This document shows positions 8,357-18,072 of a DNA stretch of 45,531 nt, piece by piece. The stretch comes from Pseudomonadota bacterium. Lineage in GTDB: Bacteria > Pseudomonadota > Alphaproteobacteria > UBA2136 > JAPKEQ01. Each line of letters starts with the position of its first letter. The stretch's first letter is position 1. Where the stretch lies: assembly GCA_036141575.1 (NCBI GenBank), contig JAYZXF010000013.1, forward strand, positions 1 to 45,531, written 5' to 3'. The notes below the pieces were generated by a model that was not told the DNA's origin, did no database searches, and saw only the letters and a list, made by a program, of their open reading frames with translations. Both the position numbers and the translations under genes were made by a program.

Positions 8357-9054
8357 GCTCGCGTGAGCGAACTCCAGCCTTTCAGCAGGCCTTTTCAGAA
8401 CATTTTCAAAATGTGGAATCTTTTCCAATCTCAAAACATGAACTCAGTTCAATTTACTTATCTGAATTAGAGCTTAGGGATATTGATGGGCTTATTATTA
8501 CAAGTGCATTGGCAGTAGAAAGTTTTCAAGAAAAAGACCTTTCAAAGTTCCCACCTTTCTATTGTGTTGGTGAAAAAAGTACAGAATCTGTAACTTTTTT
8601 GGGAGGAACAGTTGCTCTTACAGGCCAAGGTTCAGCAACAGATTTAGCAAAAGATATTGTAACGACCAAAGGCGCTGGCCACTTTGTTCATTTAGCAGGC
8701 TCTTCAGCAAAAATAGATTGGTATAGCCTTATTAAAAACAGCGGTGGTTCTGTTAAGACTCAAGTTTGTTATGAGGTATCTTATAAAGAAAAGCTTTCAC
8801 CTGCTGAGATACAGTCATTCCGAAACCTTTCAAAGGATATCTTTGTCTTTCTGTCAGAAGCAGCTTTAACGACAACACAAAATCTTTTCATAAATGGAAA
8901 TATTGATTTTAGCTCAGCAACGGCTGTGTGTTTAAGTGAAGACATTTCAAAACATTCAAAAGGTTGGAGTCAGGTGTTGTTTGCAAACACACCAACTAAA
9001 GAAGATCTTATCAGTAAAGTGAAGCAGGAAATCAGTACATCTGGCTCTCTTTAG
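8332..9054 (+). CDS. hemD: Uroporphyrinogen-III synthase
   Basis: Cyclises hydroxymethylbilane to uroporphyrinogen III. 240 residues. Sequence is weakly conserved, as usual for this family, but the two-lobe pattern is present: IIIVGSRERTPAF at the N-terminus, ITSALAVESF near residue 58, and FVFLSEAALTTTQNLF near residue 163. Its position, overlapping the 3' end of hemC and preceding mitofilin and HemY, supports the call more than sequence alone. No clear ribosome site of its own is seen, which fits coupling to hemC. Confidence 0.9.
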   Translation: MQSRIIIVGSRERTPAFQQAFSEHFQNVESFPISKHELSSIYLSELELRDIDGLIITSALAVESFQEKDLSKFPPFYCVGEKSTESVTFLGGTVALTGQGSATDLAKDIVTTKGAGHFVHLAGSSAKIDWYSLIKNSGGSVKTQVCYEVSYKEKLSPAEIQSFRNLSKDIFVFLSEAALTTTQNLFINGNIDFSSATAVCLSEDISKHSKGWSQVLFANTPTKEDLISKVKQEISTSGSL

Positions 9055-9106
9055 CCTTTTATGTCATCATAGTTCTCAAGTTTATAAGCAAAAAGGACAT
9101 ACCAAT

Positions 9107-10057
9107 ATGGCCACAAAGAAAAAAGCAACAAAAGCGGTAGAAGCACCTAAAAAGGATGATAAACCGCAAAAGAAAAAAAACGGTAAAAAGTCGTCACAGA
9201 CAAGATCGCCTTGGGCGTTAGCGTTTTTTGCTGTTTTAGGTATGTACCTACTCACTATTGTATGGCCAACACCATTTGAAAAAATCACAACCCTCCCTGT
9301 GGTTGAAGATATTCTTCCAGCGCCAACTCTTGCTGAAACAAAGCCTGCCCCTGTAAAAGAAGTGGTTATTGAAGATGCAGGCGTAAATATGAATGTAACT
9401 ACCCAGGAAGCTGTAGAAACAGAAATTACTTTCATTGAAGAAGAGCCAATCATTGATGAATATATTGAAGTCATTAATCAGCTGAATCAAAAAATTAACG
9501 CATTGACAGAAATTACAGAAACACAGTCACAGGAAATTGAATCTCTCAATATGCAAACCGAAGAGCAGCGTGTTGCACTTATGGCTTTAAGTAATCCTGC
9601 TTCAGTAGTTGATGTCTTGAAAACAGAACCAGCTTTTGTTGGTACAGACTTTTCTCTCCTTGCTGGTAAAAGACTGTCAGCAAATAAAACTGTTGTTAAA
9701 CTCTTAGATGCGATTCATAAAGGCCCCCTTTCAAGAGAAGAGCGCGCTCAGGAAGTTAGTGGCAATATCCTTGCTGAAAGCGATTCTACATGGAAGAAAT
9801 CTCTTTCTAAATGGGTGACAGTGAAGAAGCAAACTGTAGAAGATTATGCCATGTCATATGACGAACAATGGGAAGCACATAGTGATAAGCTGAAAGCGCA
9901 TCTTATGGATGGTAACTATGAAGCGACGGTGGCTTGGATTCAAGAAAGTCCAATACTTTCAGTAGATCGTCGTTTTACTGAAGGTGGTAAAGAACTACTT
10001 ACTTACATGAACCAGCAGAAACTTTTAGAGCGTGTGAGGGCTTTTTATGCTCGTTAG
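9107..10057 (+). CDS. Mitofilin/Mic60-like inner-membrane protein
   Basis: 316 residues: a Lys-rich cytoplasmic N-terminus (1-35), one membrane helix (about 36-53), an acidic Pro/Val-rich stretch, a coiled coil (about 120-165, EYIEVINQLNQKI and following), and a C-terminal helical domain. This is the layout of alphaproteobacterial Mic60, the bacterial relative of the mitochondrial cristae protein mitofilin, and the position between hemD and HemY is the one reported for it. Family members shape intracytoplasmic membranes and bind outer-membrane partners; the role here is inferred. The 3' end overlaps the HemY gene by 11 bases. Confidence 0.85.
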   Translation: MATKKKATKAVEAPKKDDKPQKKKNGKKSSQTRSPWALAFFAVLGMYLLTIVWPTPFEKITTLPVVEDILPAPTLAETKPAPVKEVVIEDAGVNMNVTTQEAVETEITFIEEEPIIDEYIEVINQLNQKINALTEITETQSQEIESLNMQTEEQRVALMALSNPASVVDVLKTEPAFVGTDFSLLAGKRLSANKTVVKLLDAIHKGPLSREERAQEVSGNILAESDSTWKKSLSKWVTVKKQTVEDYAMSYDEQWEAHSDKLKAHLMDGNYEATVAWIQESPILSVDRRFTEGGKELLTYMNQQKLLERVRAFYAR

Positions 10058-11372
10058 AGGAATTATTCTTTTCCTGTGTGCCGCAGCTTTAGGGCTTATC
10101 ACACAAAACATCACAAGCAACCCTGGTGACGTTGTTATTGTTTGGCAAGGGTATGATATCCGCTTCTCTACAACAGTGCTTTGTGTCGCGCTTGTCTGTG
10201 GCCTTGGTGGATTTTTCTTTGCGGGGTATCTGTTTTCATGGGTTAAAATGTTTCCAAAGCTTTTACAAGCGCGCCGTGGCCGCAAATCAGAGGCTAAAGG
10301 CCTTAACTACTTATTTGAAGCCTTTGAATCTCTAAGCCTTGGTGATGCGAAAGAGGCCCAAAAAGCAGCGCATAAGTCTGCTGCTTTTCTTGCAGATACA
10401 AGACTCAGCCGCGTAGTCGAAGCCCAAGCACTCTCCCATCAAGGGAAAGCTGACAAAGCTGAAGCGCTTTATATTGAGCTTGCAGCAGAAAAGAAAAGCC
10501 AACTTGCAGGATTACGTGGTCTTCTGGCTCAAAGTATTAAAGAAAAAAACTGGCATGAAGCAGAACTCCTTCTAGAAAGTTGTCAGGAAGAATACCCAAA
10601 GAACGGTTGGGTTGCTAAGCAAGCGATGCTGATTTACCTCCACCAAGGTGCTTTTTATAAAGCACAAGATCACTTGAAACTGTACCTTGCTCATGCTGAT
10701 GACTCAGAAGAAGAAAAGCAAACAGTACAAAGAGCCTTGGCGTTACTTAAAGGTGAAGACGCTCCAAAAATGGTTGAACTTGCAAACAAGAAACTTGGTC
10801 TCACACTGCCAACAGCGCTTTATCATCTCAACCGTCTTATTGATCAAAAGAAATGGCGCGCGGCCTTTAATTTTGCTGGAGAAATGTGGAAACACCTCCC
10901 TCACCCTATGATTTACAGTGTTTGGGTTGAGCTTATGAAGAAGCGTTACCGTAAGCCTGATGTCGTGAAGCAGACGCTTCTTCTTGTACAAGGTATTGCA
11001 GAAACACCTGAAGCCATCATGCTTATGGCTGCCGCTCACCTTAAATCTGGAAATGCCCTTAAGGCAAGACAGCTCCTTATTAACCTTTCAGAAGAGCATA
11101 ACTACAGAGAAGTTTATGACCTGCTTATTGAAGCAGAGCGTGCTTTAAACCCCCATGCGAAAGAAGTTGCTCAGTGGACAGAAAAAGCATTGAACGCGCC
11201 TCGCCTTCCACAAACTTATATGGAATCTTCTCATGCGCTCTATGCATGGTTTGATGCCTTTGCTGCTCCTATTGATTTGGAAGAGTTTTCCATAAATGAA
11301 ACTCTTAAAAAGCTTGGTGCAGAAGAAGTTCTAGAGCTTGATGAGCCAGTGACAGAAGTTGTGGTGGCATAG
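10047..11372 (+). CDS. hemY: HemY-like membrane protein with TPR-type repeats
   Basis: 441 residues. Two N-terminal membrane helices (about 4-22 and 40-64) form the HemY_N region, followed by a long cytoplasmic or periplasmic array of helix-turn-helix TPR-like repeats (about 90-400). This is the E. coli-type HemY of the hemC-hemD operon, not the Bacillus protoporphyrinogen oxidase of the same name. Its function is unproven; a link to late heme synthesis or membrane assembly is assumed from context. The overlap with the mitofilin gene suggests coupling. Confidence 0.88.
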   Translation: MLVRGIILFLCAAALGLITQNITSNPGDVVIVWQGYDIRFSTTVLCVALVCGLGGFFFAGYLFSWVKMFPKLLQARRGRKSEAKGLNYLFEAFESLSLGDAKEAQKAAHKSAAFLADTRLSRVVEAQALSHQGKADKAEALYIELAAEKKSQLAGLRGLLAQSIKEKNWHEAELLLESCQEEYPKNGWVAKQAMLIYLHQGAFYKAQDHLKLYLAHADDSEEEKQTVQRALALLKGEDAPKMVELANKKLGLTLPTALYHLNRLIDQKKWRAAFNFAGEMWKHLPHPMIYSVWVELMKKRYRKPDVVKQTLLLVQGIAETPEAIMLMAAAHLKSGNALKARQLLINLSEEHNYREVYDLLIEAERALNPHAKEVAQWTEKALNAPRLPQTYMESSHALYAWFDAFAAPIDLEEFSINETLKKLGAEEVLELDEPVTEVVVA

Positions 11373-11378
11373 TTTCTT

Positions 11379-11972
11379 ATGGCGAAAGATTGGCATGAAT
11401 GGCTTGAAGAAGTAGATGACGTCAAGCCTCTTAAAGGTAAGAAGAAGGCAGAGCTTCCTGAGGAAGCAAAAGAAGAAACTCAAAAACCTGCTGTAGAAGA
11501 ACCCGAAGATGAAATTGTTGTTTCTAAAGGGCCTTCGGCAGCGCAGCTTCTTATTGAGAAATTCAAAGGAAAATCCAAAAAACAACCAGAGGGTATGCAC
11601 CATAAGGATACTTCTCGCGCGGATCATATGTCTGCAACGCGTGCCAGTGTGGATGAGAAAACGCGCCGCCGCCTTATGAAAGGGAACTTTGCCATTGATG
11701 CAAGGTTAGACCTTCATGGCATGACTGTGAATGAAGCAAAAAATCGTACAGAGGATATTCTTGCGCGCTGTGCAAAATCTGGCTCTCGTGTGCTTCTTCT
11801 TGTCCATGGTAAAGGCTCTGGCTACGGTGAAAAAGGTAATATGGGTGCCATTAAATCTCAGGTTACAGACTGGTTGATTGATTCTCCATATGTATTGGCC
11901 TTCCACTCCGCTAAACCTAAGCATGGTGGTGTTGGTGCTTTGTATGTACTCATTAAACGTTTGAGAGACTAA
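11379..11972 (+). CDS. Smr domain protein
   Basis: 197 residues. The first 80 are charged and probably unstructured. The C-terminal Smr (MutS2-type) domain starts near residue 105 with the signature LDLHGMTVNEAKNRT and includes the loop LLLVHGKGSGYGEKG near 145 and the end HSAKPKHGGVGALYVLIKR. The family has nicking or RNA-cleaving endonuclease activity in some members; the cellular role of stand-alone Smr proteins is not settled. The gene is 6 bases after HemY and is the last of the tight hemC-to-Smr run. Confidence 0.93.
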   Translation: MAKDWHEWLEEVDDVKPLKGKKKAELPEEAKEETQKPAVEEPEDEIVVSKGPSAAQLLIEKFKGKSKKQPEGMHHKDTSRADHMSATRASVDEKTRRRLMKGNFAIDARLDLHGMTVNEAKNRTEDILARCAKSGSRVLLLVHGKGSGYGEKGNMGAIKSQVTDWLIDSPYVLAFHSAKPKHGGVGALYVLIKRLRD

Positions 11973-12053
11973 AAGAAATAAGTTTATTTGAGTAACTCTT
12001 TGCTTTTCTCGCTTTTTAAGTAGAGCGTCTACTCTACAAATCATCAAAAAGGC

Positions 12054-12089
12054 AAAGCCTTACAACAAAACAAAGCGCTCAGGCTTTTT
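12054..12089 (+). terminator. Possible long-loop terminator after the Smr gene
   Basis: AAAGCCT and AGGCTTT arms with a 20-base loop followed by TT. The loop is long and the T-run short, so this is a weak candidate. Confidence 0.3.
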
Positions 12090-12156
12090 AATTCTTATTC
12101 CTATCTTTTTATAAAAAAGAGTCGTTTTAAATTCATGAATCCGTTATTTTGGCTTT

Positions 12157-14889
12157 ATGGAAAAATTGGAAAAGAATAACACCCCTCACCTCGTCATTAT
12201 TGATGGATTTAGCTTTCTATTTCGCGCGTATCATGCGGTGCGTATGCTTAATAAAACAGATGGAACACCAACTAACGCTCTGTACGGTTTCTCGCAGATG
12301 ATGATTAAGGTTCTGACTGACCTTAAACCTGACCTTTGCGCTGTGGCACTGGATAGCCCTGTGAAAAATTTCCGTTATGATATTTACCCAGACTACAAAG
12401 CAAACCGTAGTGAAATGGACGACGATATGAAGGCACAAATGCCTTTCTTCGAACCACTTATTGCTGGGTTTGGTGTCCCTGCCCTACGTGTAGACGGCTA
12501 TGAGGCGGATGATATTATCGCGACTCTTGCGAAAGACTACGGTGACAGCCATAAAGTTACGATTGTTTCTTCTGATAAAGACCTGATGCAGTTGGTGACA
12601 AATAACGTATCTATGCTTGATACCATGAAGAACAAGTCTATGAGCTTTGAGGAGGTGATGGATAAATTTGGTGTAACGCCGGATAAGGTAATTGAAGTCC
12701 AAGCTCTCATCGGTGATAGTAGTGATAACGTACCAGGTGTGCCAAGTGTTGGCCCTAAAACAGCAGCGCAGCTGATTGGTGAGTATGGTTCACTTGAAAC
12801 ACTTTATGCGAACCTTGATGATATTAAAAAGCCGAAACTCCTAGAAAACCTCACAAACAATAAAGATAAAGCCTTTATGTCTCGTGAGCTTGTTTCTCTA
12901 AAGAGTGATGTGCCTCTCTCTGTGACTGGCGAAGATCTAGATTTTCACCCTGATTGCTCAGAAGCGGCAGACATTCTTACAGAACTTGAATTTTTCAGCC
13001 TGGCGAAAAAAGTAAAAGCTGAAGGTGAAAAACACAGGAACGGTGATACTTCTGCTGATGCTGTTGTTGAAGAAGAGTCTGAGAAAAAGTCTTATCAAAC
13101 AGTAGATACCCTCCCAGCCCTAAAGGCGTGGATGGATAAAATTAAAGCCAAAGGTTTTGTGGCTTTTGATACTGAAACAACAAGCCTTCATGTGCAAGAA
13201 GCCCAGCTAGTAGGTTTTTCACTTTCTGTAGAAGCGGGTGAAGCATGTTATGTACCACTCAACCACAAGGTTGACCTCCTTAGTCAAACACCTCAGTTAA
13301 CAGAATCTGAAGCTCTTCCATTTTTGAAAGAGATACTTGAAGACCCTGAAATTAAAGTGATTGGTCAAAACATTAAGTACGATATGCATATCATGCATAA
13401 GTACGATGTTCATGTGAATAATGTACAAGATACAATGCTTATGTCTTTCGCGCTGAACGCAGGTAACCATGCTCACAATATGGATGACCTATCCCAGCGT
13501 TACCTAGGTATTACGCCTATTCCATATAAGAGTGTTGCCGGTACTGGTCAAAAACAAGTGACGTTTGATCATGTGGATATTGTTTCTGCGACAGCTTATG
13601 CAGCAGAAGACGCAGACATTACGTTGCAGCTGTACCTTATTTTTGAGGAAATGCTGAACCAAGATCAAAATGCCGGTGTTAAAAAAATTTACGAAGAGCT
13701 AGAGCTTCCACTCCTTGAAGTACTTCGTTCTATGGAACGTAAAGGTGTAGAAGTAGACGCCAAAGTTCTACAAGAGATGACAACAGTGTTCTCAGCAAAG
13801 CTTGAAGAGCTTGAAAAGTCTATTTATGGCGAGACAGGTTCAGAGTTTAATCTAAACTCTCCAAAGCAGCTTTCAAAAGTTCTCTTTGAAGATATGGCGT
13901 TGACACTGAAAGGCAAAACACCGAAGTCAACAAATGTAACAGTCCTTGAGGCTCTTGCAGATGAAGGCCATGACATTGCCGCACAGGTTTTAAACTACCG
14001 TAAGCTTGCAAAACTGAAGAGCACGTACACAGAAGCCCTTCAGGAACAAATCGCAGCAGATGGGCGTGTACATACCAGTTATAACCCTGTGGGTGCTTCT
14101 ACGGGCCGTCTATCGTCAACTGACCCTAACTTACAGAACATTCCTATCCGTACTGAGGAAGGCCGTAAAATTCGTACAGCCTTTGTGCCTCGCACAGGCT
14201 ACAAAATGGTGAGTTTAGACTACTCTCAGATTGAACTTCGCCTTCTTGCAGATATGAGTGGCGCTGAAGGTCTACTTGAAGCCTTTAATGGCGGACAAGA
14301 TATTCACGCATTCACAGCACATCAGATCTTTGGAACACCTCTTGATGAAGTCACATCAGAGCAGCGTAGTATTGCTAAGTCTATTAACTTTGGAATTGTT
14401 TACGGTATGGGTGCCCACAGTCTTGCGCGCCAGGTTGGTGTAAGCAACAAAGAGGCAGCTCAGTATATTCAAAACTACTTTGAGCGCTATTCAGGTATTA
14501 AAGACTACATTGAAGGCCAACAAGAGTTTGCCCGTGAAAATGGCTATGTAGAAACGCTAATGGGGCGCCGTTTGTGGTTGCCAAATATTAATGCTTCTAA
14601 CGGTATGTTGAAATCTGGCGCAGAGCGCGTTGCAATTAACGCTCCTCTTCAAGGTGGTAATGCGGACCTCATTAAAAAAGCCATGATCCAAATCCATGCA
14701 AAATATCTTGGTAGTATAGATGTTCGCATGCTTCTTCAGGTGCATGATGAATTGATCTTTGAAATCAAAGAAGATGTTCTAGAAGTCGAAGTCGCAAATA
14801 TTGAAAAAATTATGGAAAACATTATACCCCTCAAAGTGCCATTAAAAGTTGGTGTGGGTATAGGTAACAATTGGGATGAAGCCCATTAA
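12157..14889 (+). CDS. polA: DNA polymerase I
   Basis: Repair and Okazaki-fragment processing polymerase, 910 residues. It has the 5'-nuclease domain (LVIIDGFSFLFRAYHAV from residue 12; IGDSSDNVPGVPSVGPKTA near 190), the 3'-5' exonuclease with FDTETT (D338, E340) so proofreading looks intact, and the polymerase domain with motif A DYSQIELRLLA (D688), the O-helix region RSIAKSINFGIVYG and motif C VHDELIFE (D864). No ribosome site is seen before the ATG, and the message may start close to it. It stands alone between the Smr and HIT genes. Confidence 0.98.
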   Translation: MEKLEKNNTPHLVIIDGFSFLFRAYHAVRMLNKTDGTPTNALYGFSQMMIKVLTDLKPDLCAVALDSPVKNFRYDIYPDYKANRSEMDDDMKAQMPFFEPLIAGFGVPALRVDGYEADDIIATLAKDYGDSHKVTIVSSDKDLMQLVTNNVSMLDTMKNKSMSFEEVMDKFGVTPDKVIEVQALIGDSSDNVPGVPSVGPKTAAQLIGEYGSLETLYANLDDIKKPKLLENLTNNKDKAFMSRELVSLKSDVPLSVTGEDLDFHPDCSEAADILTELEFFSLAKKVKAEGEKHRNGDTSADAVVEEESEKKSYQTVDTLPALKAWMDKIKAKGFVAFDTETTSLHVQEAQLVGFSLSVEAGEACYVPLNHKVDLLSQTPQLTESEALPFLKEILEDPEIKVIGQNIKYDMHIMHKYDVHVNNVQDTMLMSFALNAGNHAHNMDDLSQRYLGITPIPYKSVAGTGQKQVTFDHVDIVSATAYAAEDADITLQLYLIFEEMLNQDQNAGVKKIYEELELPLLEVLRSMERKGVEVDAKVLQEMTTVFSAKLEELEKSIYGETGSEFNLNSPKQLSKVLFEDMALTLKGKTPKSTNVTVLEALADEGHDIAAQVLNYRKLAKLKSTYTEALQEQIAADGRVHTSYNPVGASTGRLSSTDPNLQNIPIRTEEGRKIRTAFVPRTGYKMVSLDYSQIELRLLADMSGAEGLLEAFNGGQDIHAFTAHQIFGTPLDEVTSEQRSIAKSINFGIVYGMGAHSLARQVGVSNKEAAQYIQNYFERYSGIKDYIEGQQEFARENGYVETLMGRRLWLPNINASNGMLKSGAERVAINAPLQGGNADLIKKAMIQIHAKYLGSIDVRMLLQVHDELIFEIKEDVLEVEVANIEKIMENIIPLKVPLKVGVGIGNNWDEAH

Positions 14890-15040
14890 TTCCGCCCCTG
14901 TGGCACTGCAAACTGGTTTTTGCTGCGCTCCTCATGCTCATGTATGATGATATATACTCCGCTTGAGTTCTCGCAAAAACACAATTTTCGTGGACCACAT
15001 GAACAAAATTAATAAATAGCTAATAATGTGAGTTAGAAAT

Positions 15041-15412
15041 ATGTACGAACAAGATATCCAAAATAACGAGACAATCTTTGGTAAAATCCTACGTGGTGAA
15101 ATTCCATGTGACAAGGTTTATGAAGATGAGCATGTCCTTGCTTTCCGTGACATCTCACCTGCAGCTAAAGTACATGCGCTTGTTATTCCTAAAAAGCTTA
15201 TCCCTTCAGTGAATGAAGCAACAGCAGAAGATCTTACTCTTCTTGGCCATTTACAAACAAAAATTCCTGAGATTGCAAAGCTTGCGGGCTGTGATGCGCA
15301 TGGCTACCGTGTTGTTACAAATGTAGGCCCAAATGCAGGTCAAGAAGTCTTCCATGTGCATTATCACATCCTTGGTGGAGAGAAGCTTTCAGGGTTAAAT
15401 CCAAAAGCATAA
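15041..15412 (+). CDS. HIT family nucleotide-binding protein (HinT-like)
   Basis: 123 residues, the usual size. The histidine triad HVHYHILGG is at 105-113 (H105, H107, H109), preceded by the family motif FRDISPAAKVHALVIPKK near 35-52. HinT proteins hydrolyse purine nucleoside phosphoramidates and acyl-adenylates. The gene has its own terminator, so it is transcribed separately from mnmG. Confidence 0.95.
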   Translation: MYEQDIQNNETIFGKILRGEIPCDKVYEDEHVLAFRDISPAAKVHALVIPKKLIPSVNEATAEDLTLLGHLQTKIPEIAKLAGCDAHGYRVVTNVGPNAGQEVFHVHYHILGGEKLSGLNPKA

Positions 15413-15428
15413 AAAGTCCCCTACTCTT

Positions 15429-15465
15429 TAAAAAGGCCTCTTTTTCAATAAAGAGGTCTTTTTTT
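15429..15465 (+). terminator. Terminator of the HIT gene
   Basis: Strong hairpin with arms AAAAAGGCCTCTTT and AAAGAGGTCTTTTT, a short loop and a following T-run. Confidence 0.9.
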
Positions 15466-15544
15466 ACATGTCTAAAGCTTGATTTTTAACGGTCTATACA
15501 TTAGATCAAAGAGATAGTTTTTTATGTATGCAAAAGGAAAAGAG

Positions 15545-17434
15545 ATGAAATATACATATGATGTGATTGTTGTTGGTGGTGGGCACGCAGGTTCTGAGGC
15601 GGCTGCTGCGGCTGCGCGCATGGGCGCAGATACTCTTTTGCTTACAGGTAACCTTGATACAATTGGTCAAATGTCATGTAACCCAGCTATTGGTGGTCTT
15701 GCTAAAGGGCACCTTGTACGTGAGATTGATGCCTTGGACGGCATCATGGGACGCATGACAGATGTTTCAGGTCTTCAGTTCCGTATTCTTAATGCGAGTA
15801 AAGGTCCTGCTGTCCGTGGTCCACGTGCACAGTCAGATCGTAAACTGTACCGCGAAGCGGTACAAATGGAACTTCTGGGTACAGAGAACCTAACAATCAA
15901 GCAGGCAATGGTTGATGATATTGAGCTTGATGAAAACGGTGAAGTCTCTGCTGTTGTCACGTCTATTGGTCTTAAGTTCCATGCCCCGTCTATTATCCTT
16001 ACAACAGGAACATTCCTAAAAGGTCTCATTCATATCGGTGACTCTAAGCAGTCAGCTGGTCGTGCAGGTGAGCCTGCTTCTATGAAGCTCAGTGAAACTC
16101 TAGGCCGCCTTAACTTTAAGCTTGGGCGTTTAAAAACAGGGACACCCCCTCGCCTAGATACACGCACCATTGATTATTCAAAGCTTGAAGTGCAGCACGG
16201 TGATGATGTTCCAGTACCGTTCTCGGACCTGACTGAGACAATTGAGCAGGAGCAGATTCCTTGCCATATCACATATACAAATGAGAAAACTCACGAAATT
16301 ATTTGTGAAAACCTAAGTCGTTCACCACTTTATGCTGGTGTAATTGAAGGTGTTGGGCCACGTTATTGCCCATCTATTGAAGATAAGGTTGTGCGCTTTG
16401 CTGAGAAGAGCCGCCACCAAATTTTCCTAGAACCTGAAGGTTTTGATAGTGTAGAGGTTTACCCGAACGGGATCTCTACTTCTCTTCCAATTGATGCTCA
16501 GATTGAGATTGTGCGCTCTATTGAAGGGCTTGAGAATGCTGAAATTCTGCGTGCAGGCTATGCAATCGAGTATGATTACATTGATCCAACAGAGCTCACA
16601 CATACATTAGAGACAAAGAAGATTAAAGGTCTCTTCCTGGCAGGTCAGATTAATGGCACAACTGGTTATGAAGAAGCCGCAGCTCAAGGTCTTATGGCAG
16701 GCCTTAATGCAGCCCTAAAAGTCAAAACAAATCAAAAGTTTAAGCTAGATCGAGCAGATGCGTACATAGGGGTACTTATTGATGACCTTGTTACACGTGG
16801 AACATCTGAGCCGTACCGTATGTTTACCTCGCGCGCAGAGTACCGTTTACTGCTGAGAGCGGACAATGCGGACCTTCGTTTGACACAGAAGGGTATGGAC
16901 ATTGGCTGTATCTCTGAGCGCCGCCAAAAGCACTTTGCAGCGCGCCTTGAGGCACTCTCTCAGGCAGAGACATACTTTAAGGAAACAAAGATCAAGCCTT
17001 CAAGTGAGCTAGGTGCTCATGTACAGGAGGTCTCAGGTCGTTATGAGCATAGCCAGAGCCTGTTTCAGCTTCTTAAGCGCCCTCAGATTACGCTAGAGAG
17101 CCTTAAAGCTTTTGATGGCTCTATTGATACCTTGGCGCCTAAGGCGCTTGAGCAGGTAGAGATTGAGGCTCATTATGATGGTTATTTGTCCCGTCAGAAG
17201 GCTGAGATTGATGCTATGCGCATGGATGAGGCTCTAGAGATTCCAGTTGATTTAGACTACAGCAAGGTCGGTGGCCTCTCTAATGAGGTGGTTGAAAAGC
17301 TTAAAACCTATCAGCCAGCCAGTATTGGTGCAGCGAGTCGTATTAGTGGTATGACCCCTTCTGCTCTGACAGCTTTATGGATTTATATAAGGAAGAATAA
17401 CCCAAATGGTGAACAAAGCACTCAAGCAGGATAG
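15545..17434 (+). CDS. mnmG: tRNA uridine 5-carboxymethylaminomethyl modification enzyme MnmG (GidA)
   Basis: FAD-dependent partner of MnmE in wobble-uridine modification of tRNA. The start at 15545 is chosen because AAAGGAAAAGAG precedes it and the product then has 629 residues, the E. coli length; an in-frame ATG at 15524 would add seven residues. The FAD loop [10 protein letters not shown] is at 11-20, with [14 protein letters not shown] near 46, and KTGTPPRL and [17 protein letters not shown] further on. The 3' end overlaps rsmG by 29 bases. mnmE, commonly next to it, is not in this window. Confidence 0.98.
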   Translation: MKYTYDVIVVGGGHAGSEAAAAAARMGADTLLLTGNLDTIGQMSCNPAIGGLAKGHLVREIDALDGIMGRMTDVSGLQFRILNASKGPAVRGPRAQSDRKLYREAVQMELLGTENLTIKQAMVDDIELDENGEVSAVVTSIGLKFHAPSIILTTGTFLKGLIHIGDSKQSAGRAGEPASMKLSETLGRLNFKLGRLKTGTPPRLDTRTIDYSKLEVQHGDDVPVPFSDLTETIEQEQIPCHITYTNEKTHEIICENLSRSPLYAGVIEGVGPRYCPSIEDKVVRFAEKSRHQIFLEPEGFDSVEVYPNGISTSLPIDAQIEIVRSIEGLENAEILRAGYAIEYDYIDPTELTHTLETKKIKGLFLAGQINGTTGYEEAAAQGLMAGLNAALKVKTNQKFKLDRADAYIGVLIDDLVTRGTSEPYRMFTSRAEYRLLLRADNADLRLTQKGMDIGCISERRQKHFAARLEALSQAETYFKETKIKPSSELGAHVQEVSGRYEHSQSLFQLLKRPQITLESLKAFDGSIDTLAPKALEQVEIEAHYDGYLSRQKAEIDAMRMDEALEIPVDLDYSKVGGLSNEVVEKLKTYQPASIGAASRISGMTPSALTALWIYIRKNNPNGEQSTQAG

Positions 17435-18059
17435 AGATGTCTTCTTACAGGAGATTAAGTCTCTTCCTTTTACAATAAATGATGATCAATTAGCTCTTCT
17501 GGATACTTATGCGGAAGAGCTTTTCAAATGGTCAGGTAAAATAAATCTTATTGGACCTGATACAAGAACTAAGATTTATACAAGACATATCTTAGATGCT
17601 TTACAACTTGTTCCATATGTTTCACATGAAACACAAATACTCGATATAGGATCTGGTGCAGGTGTACCAGGTATTATTCTATCTATAATGGGATATAAAA
17701 ATGTAACGACATGTGATGTTGTGAATAAAAAGATAATTTTTCAAAATTCTTTTGCTAAAAAGTATTTAAAGGGATGTGATTTTTCTGCAAGATGTATTTC
17801 TATTGAAGAAATAGATTTAGAAAATGAAAAAAGAATCCTTATAACATCAAGGGCTTTCGCGGCATTGTTGAAAATATTTGAAATGACAAATCATTTACAT
17901 GACCGTGTTGATCAAATGGTTTTATTAAAAGGTGAAAACTTTAATGATGAAATATTAGAGTGTTCTAAAAAATATCAGATGACATATGAAACGTTTCCGA
18001 GTATAACTAAAGAGGGTGCGAAAATTATAAAAATAACGCAATTCGTAAAAACCCAATAA
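17406..18059 (+). CDS. rsmG: 16S rRNA (guanine527-N7)-methyltransferase RsmG (GidB)
   Basis: Methylates G527 of 16S rRNA. 217 residues with N-terminal [11 protein letters not shown] near 41 and the SAM-binding loop [14 protein letters not shown] at 79-92. The gene starts inside mnmG and ends 13 bases before parA. Its base composition is clearly more AT-rich than its neighbours (14 G+C in 17701-17760 against 27 in 17161-17220 of mnmG), with many ATA and AGA codons. A near-perfect parS site lies within codons 71-76. Confidence 0.96.
   Translation: MVNKALKQDRDVFLQEIKSLPFTINDDQLALLDTYAEELFKWSGKINLIGPDTRTKIYTRHILDALQLVPYVSHETQILDIGSGAGVPGIILSIMGYKNVTTCDVVNKKIIFQNSFAKKYLKGCDFSARCISIEEIDLENEKRILITSRAFAALLKIFEMTNHLHDRVDQMVLLKGENFNDEILECSKKYQMTYETFPSITKEGAKIIKITQFVKTQ
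17618..17633 (+). promoter_or_regulatory. parS centromere-like site inside rsmG
   Basis: TGTTTCACATGAAACA, 15 of 16 bases identical to the widely conserved ParB site TGTTTCACGTGAAACA. Both seven-base arms are intact. It is 440 bases upstream of parA and about 12 kb from the probable origin, as expected for ParABS. Confidence 0.88.
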
Positions 18060-18072
18060 AGGAAAAACTCGA

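Noticed and set aside
12019-12033. Hairpin AGTAGA-GCG-TCTACT after the Smr gene as a terminator
   Set aside because: No T-run follows it.
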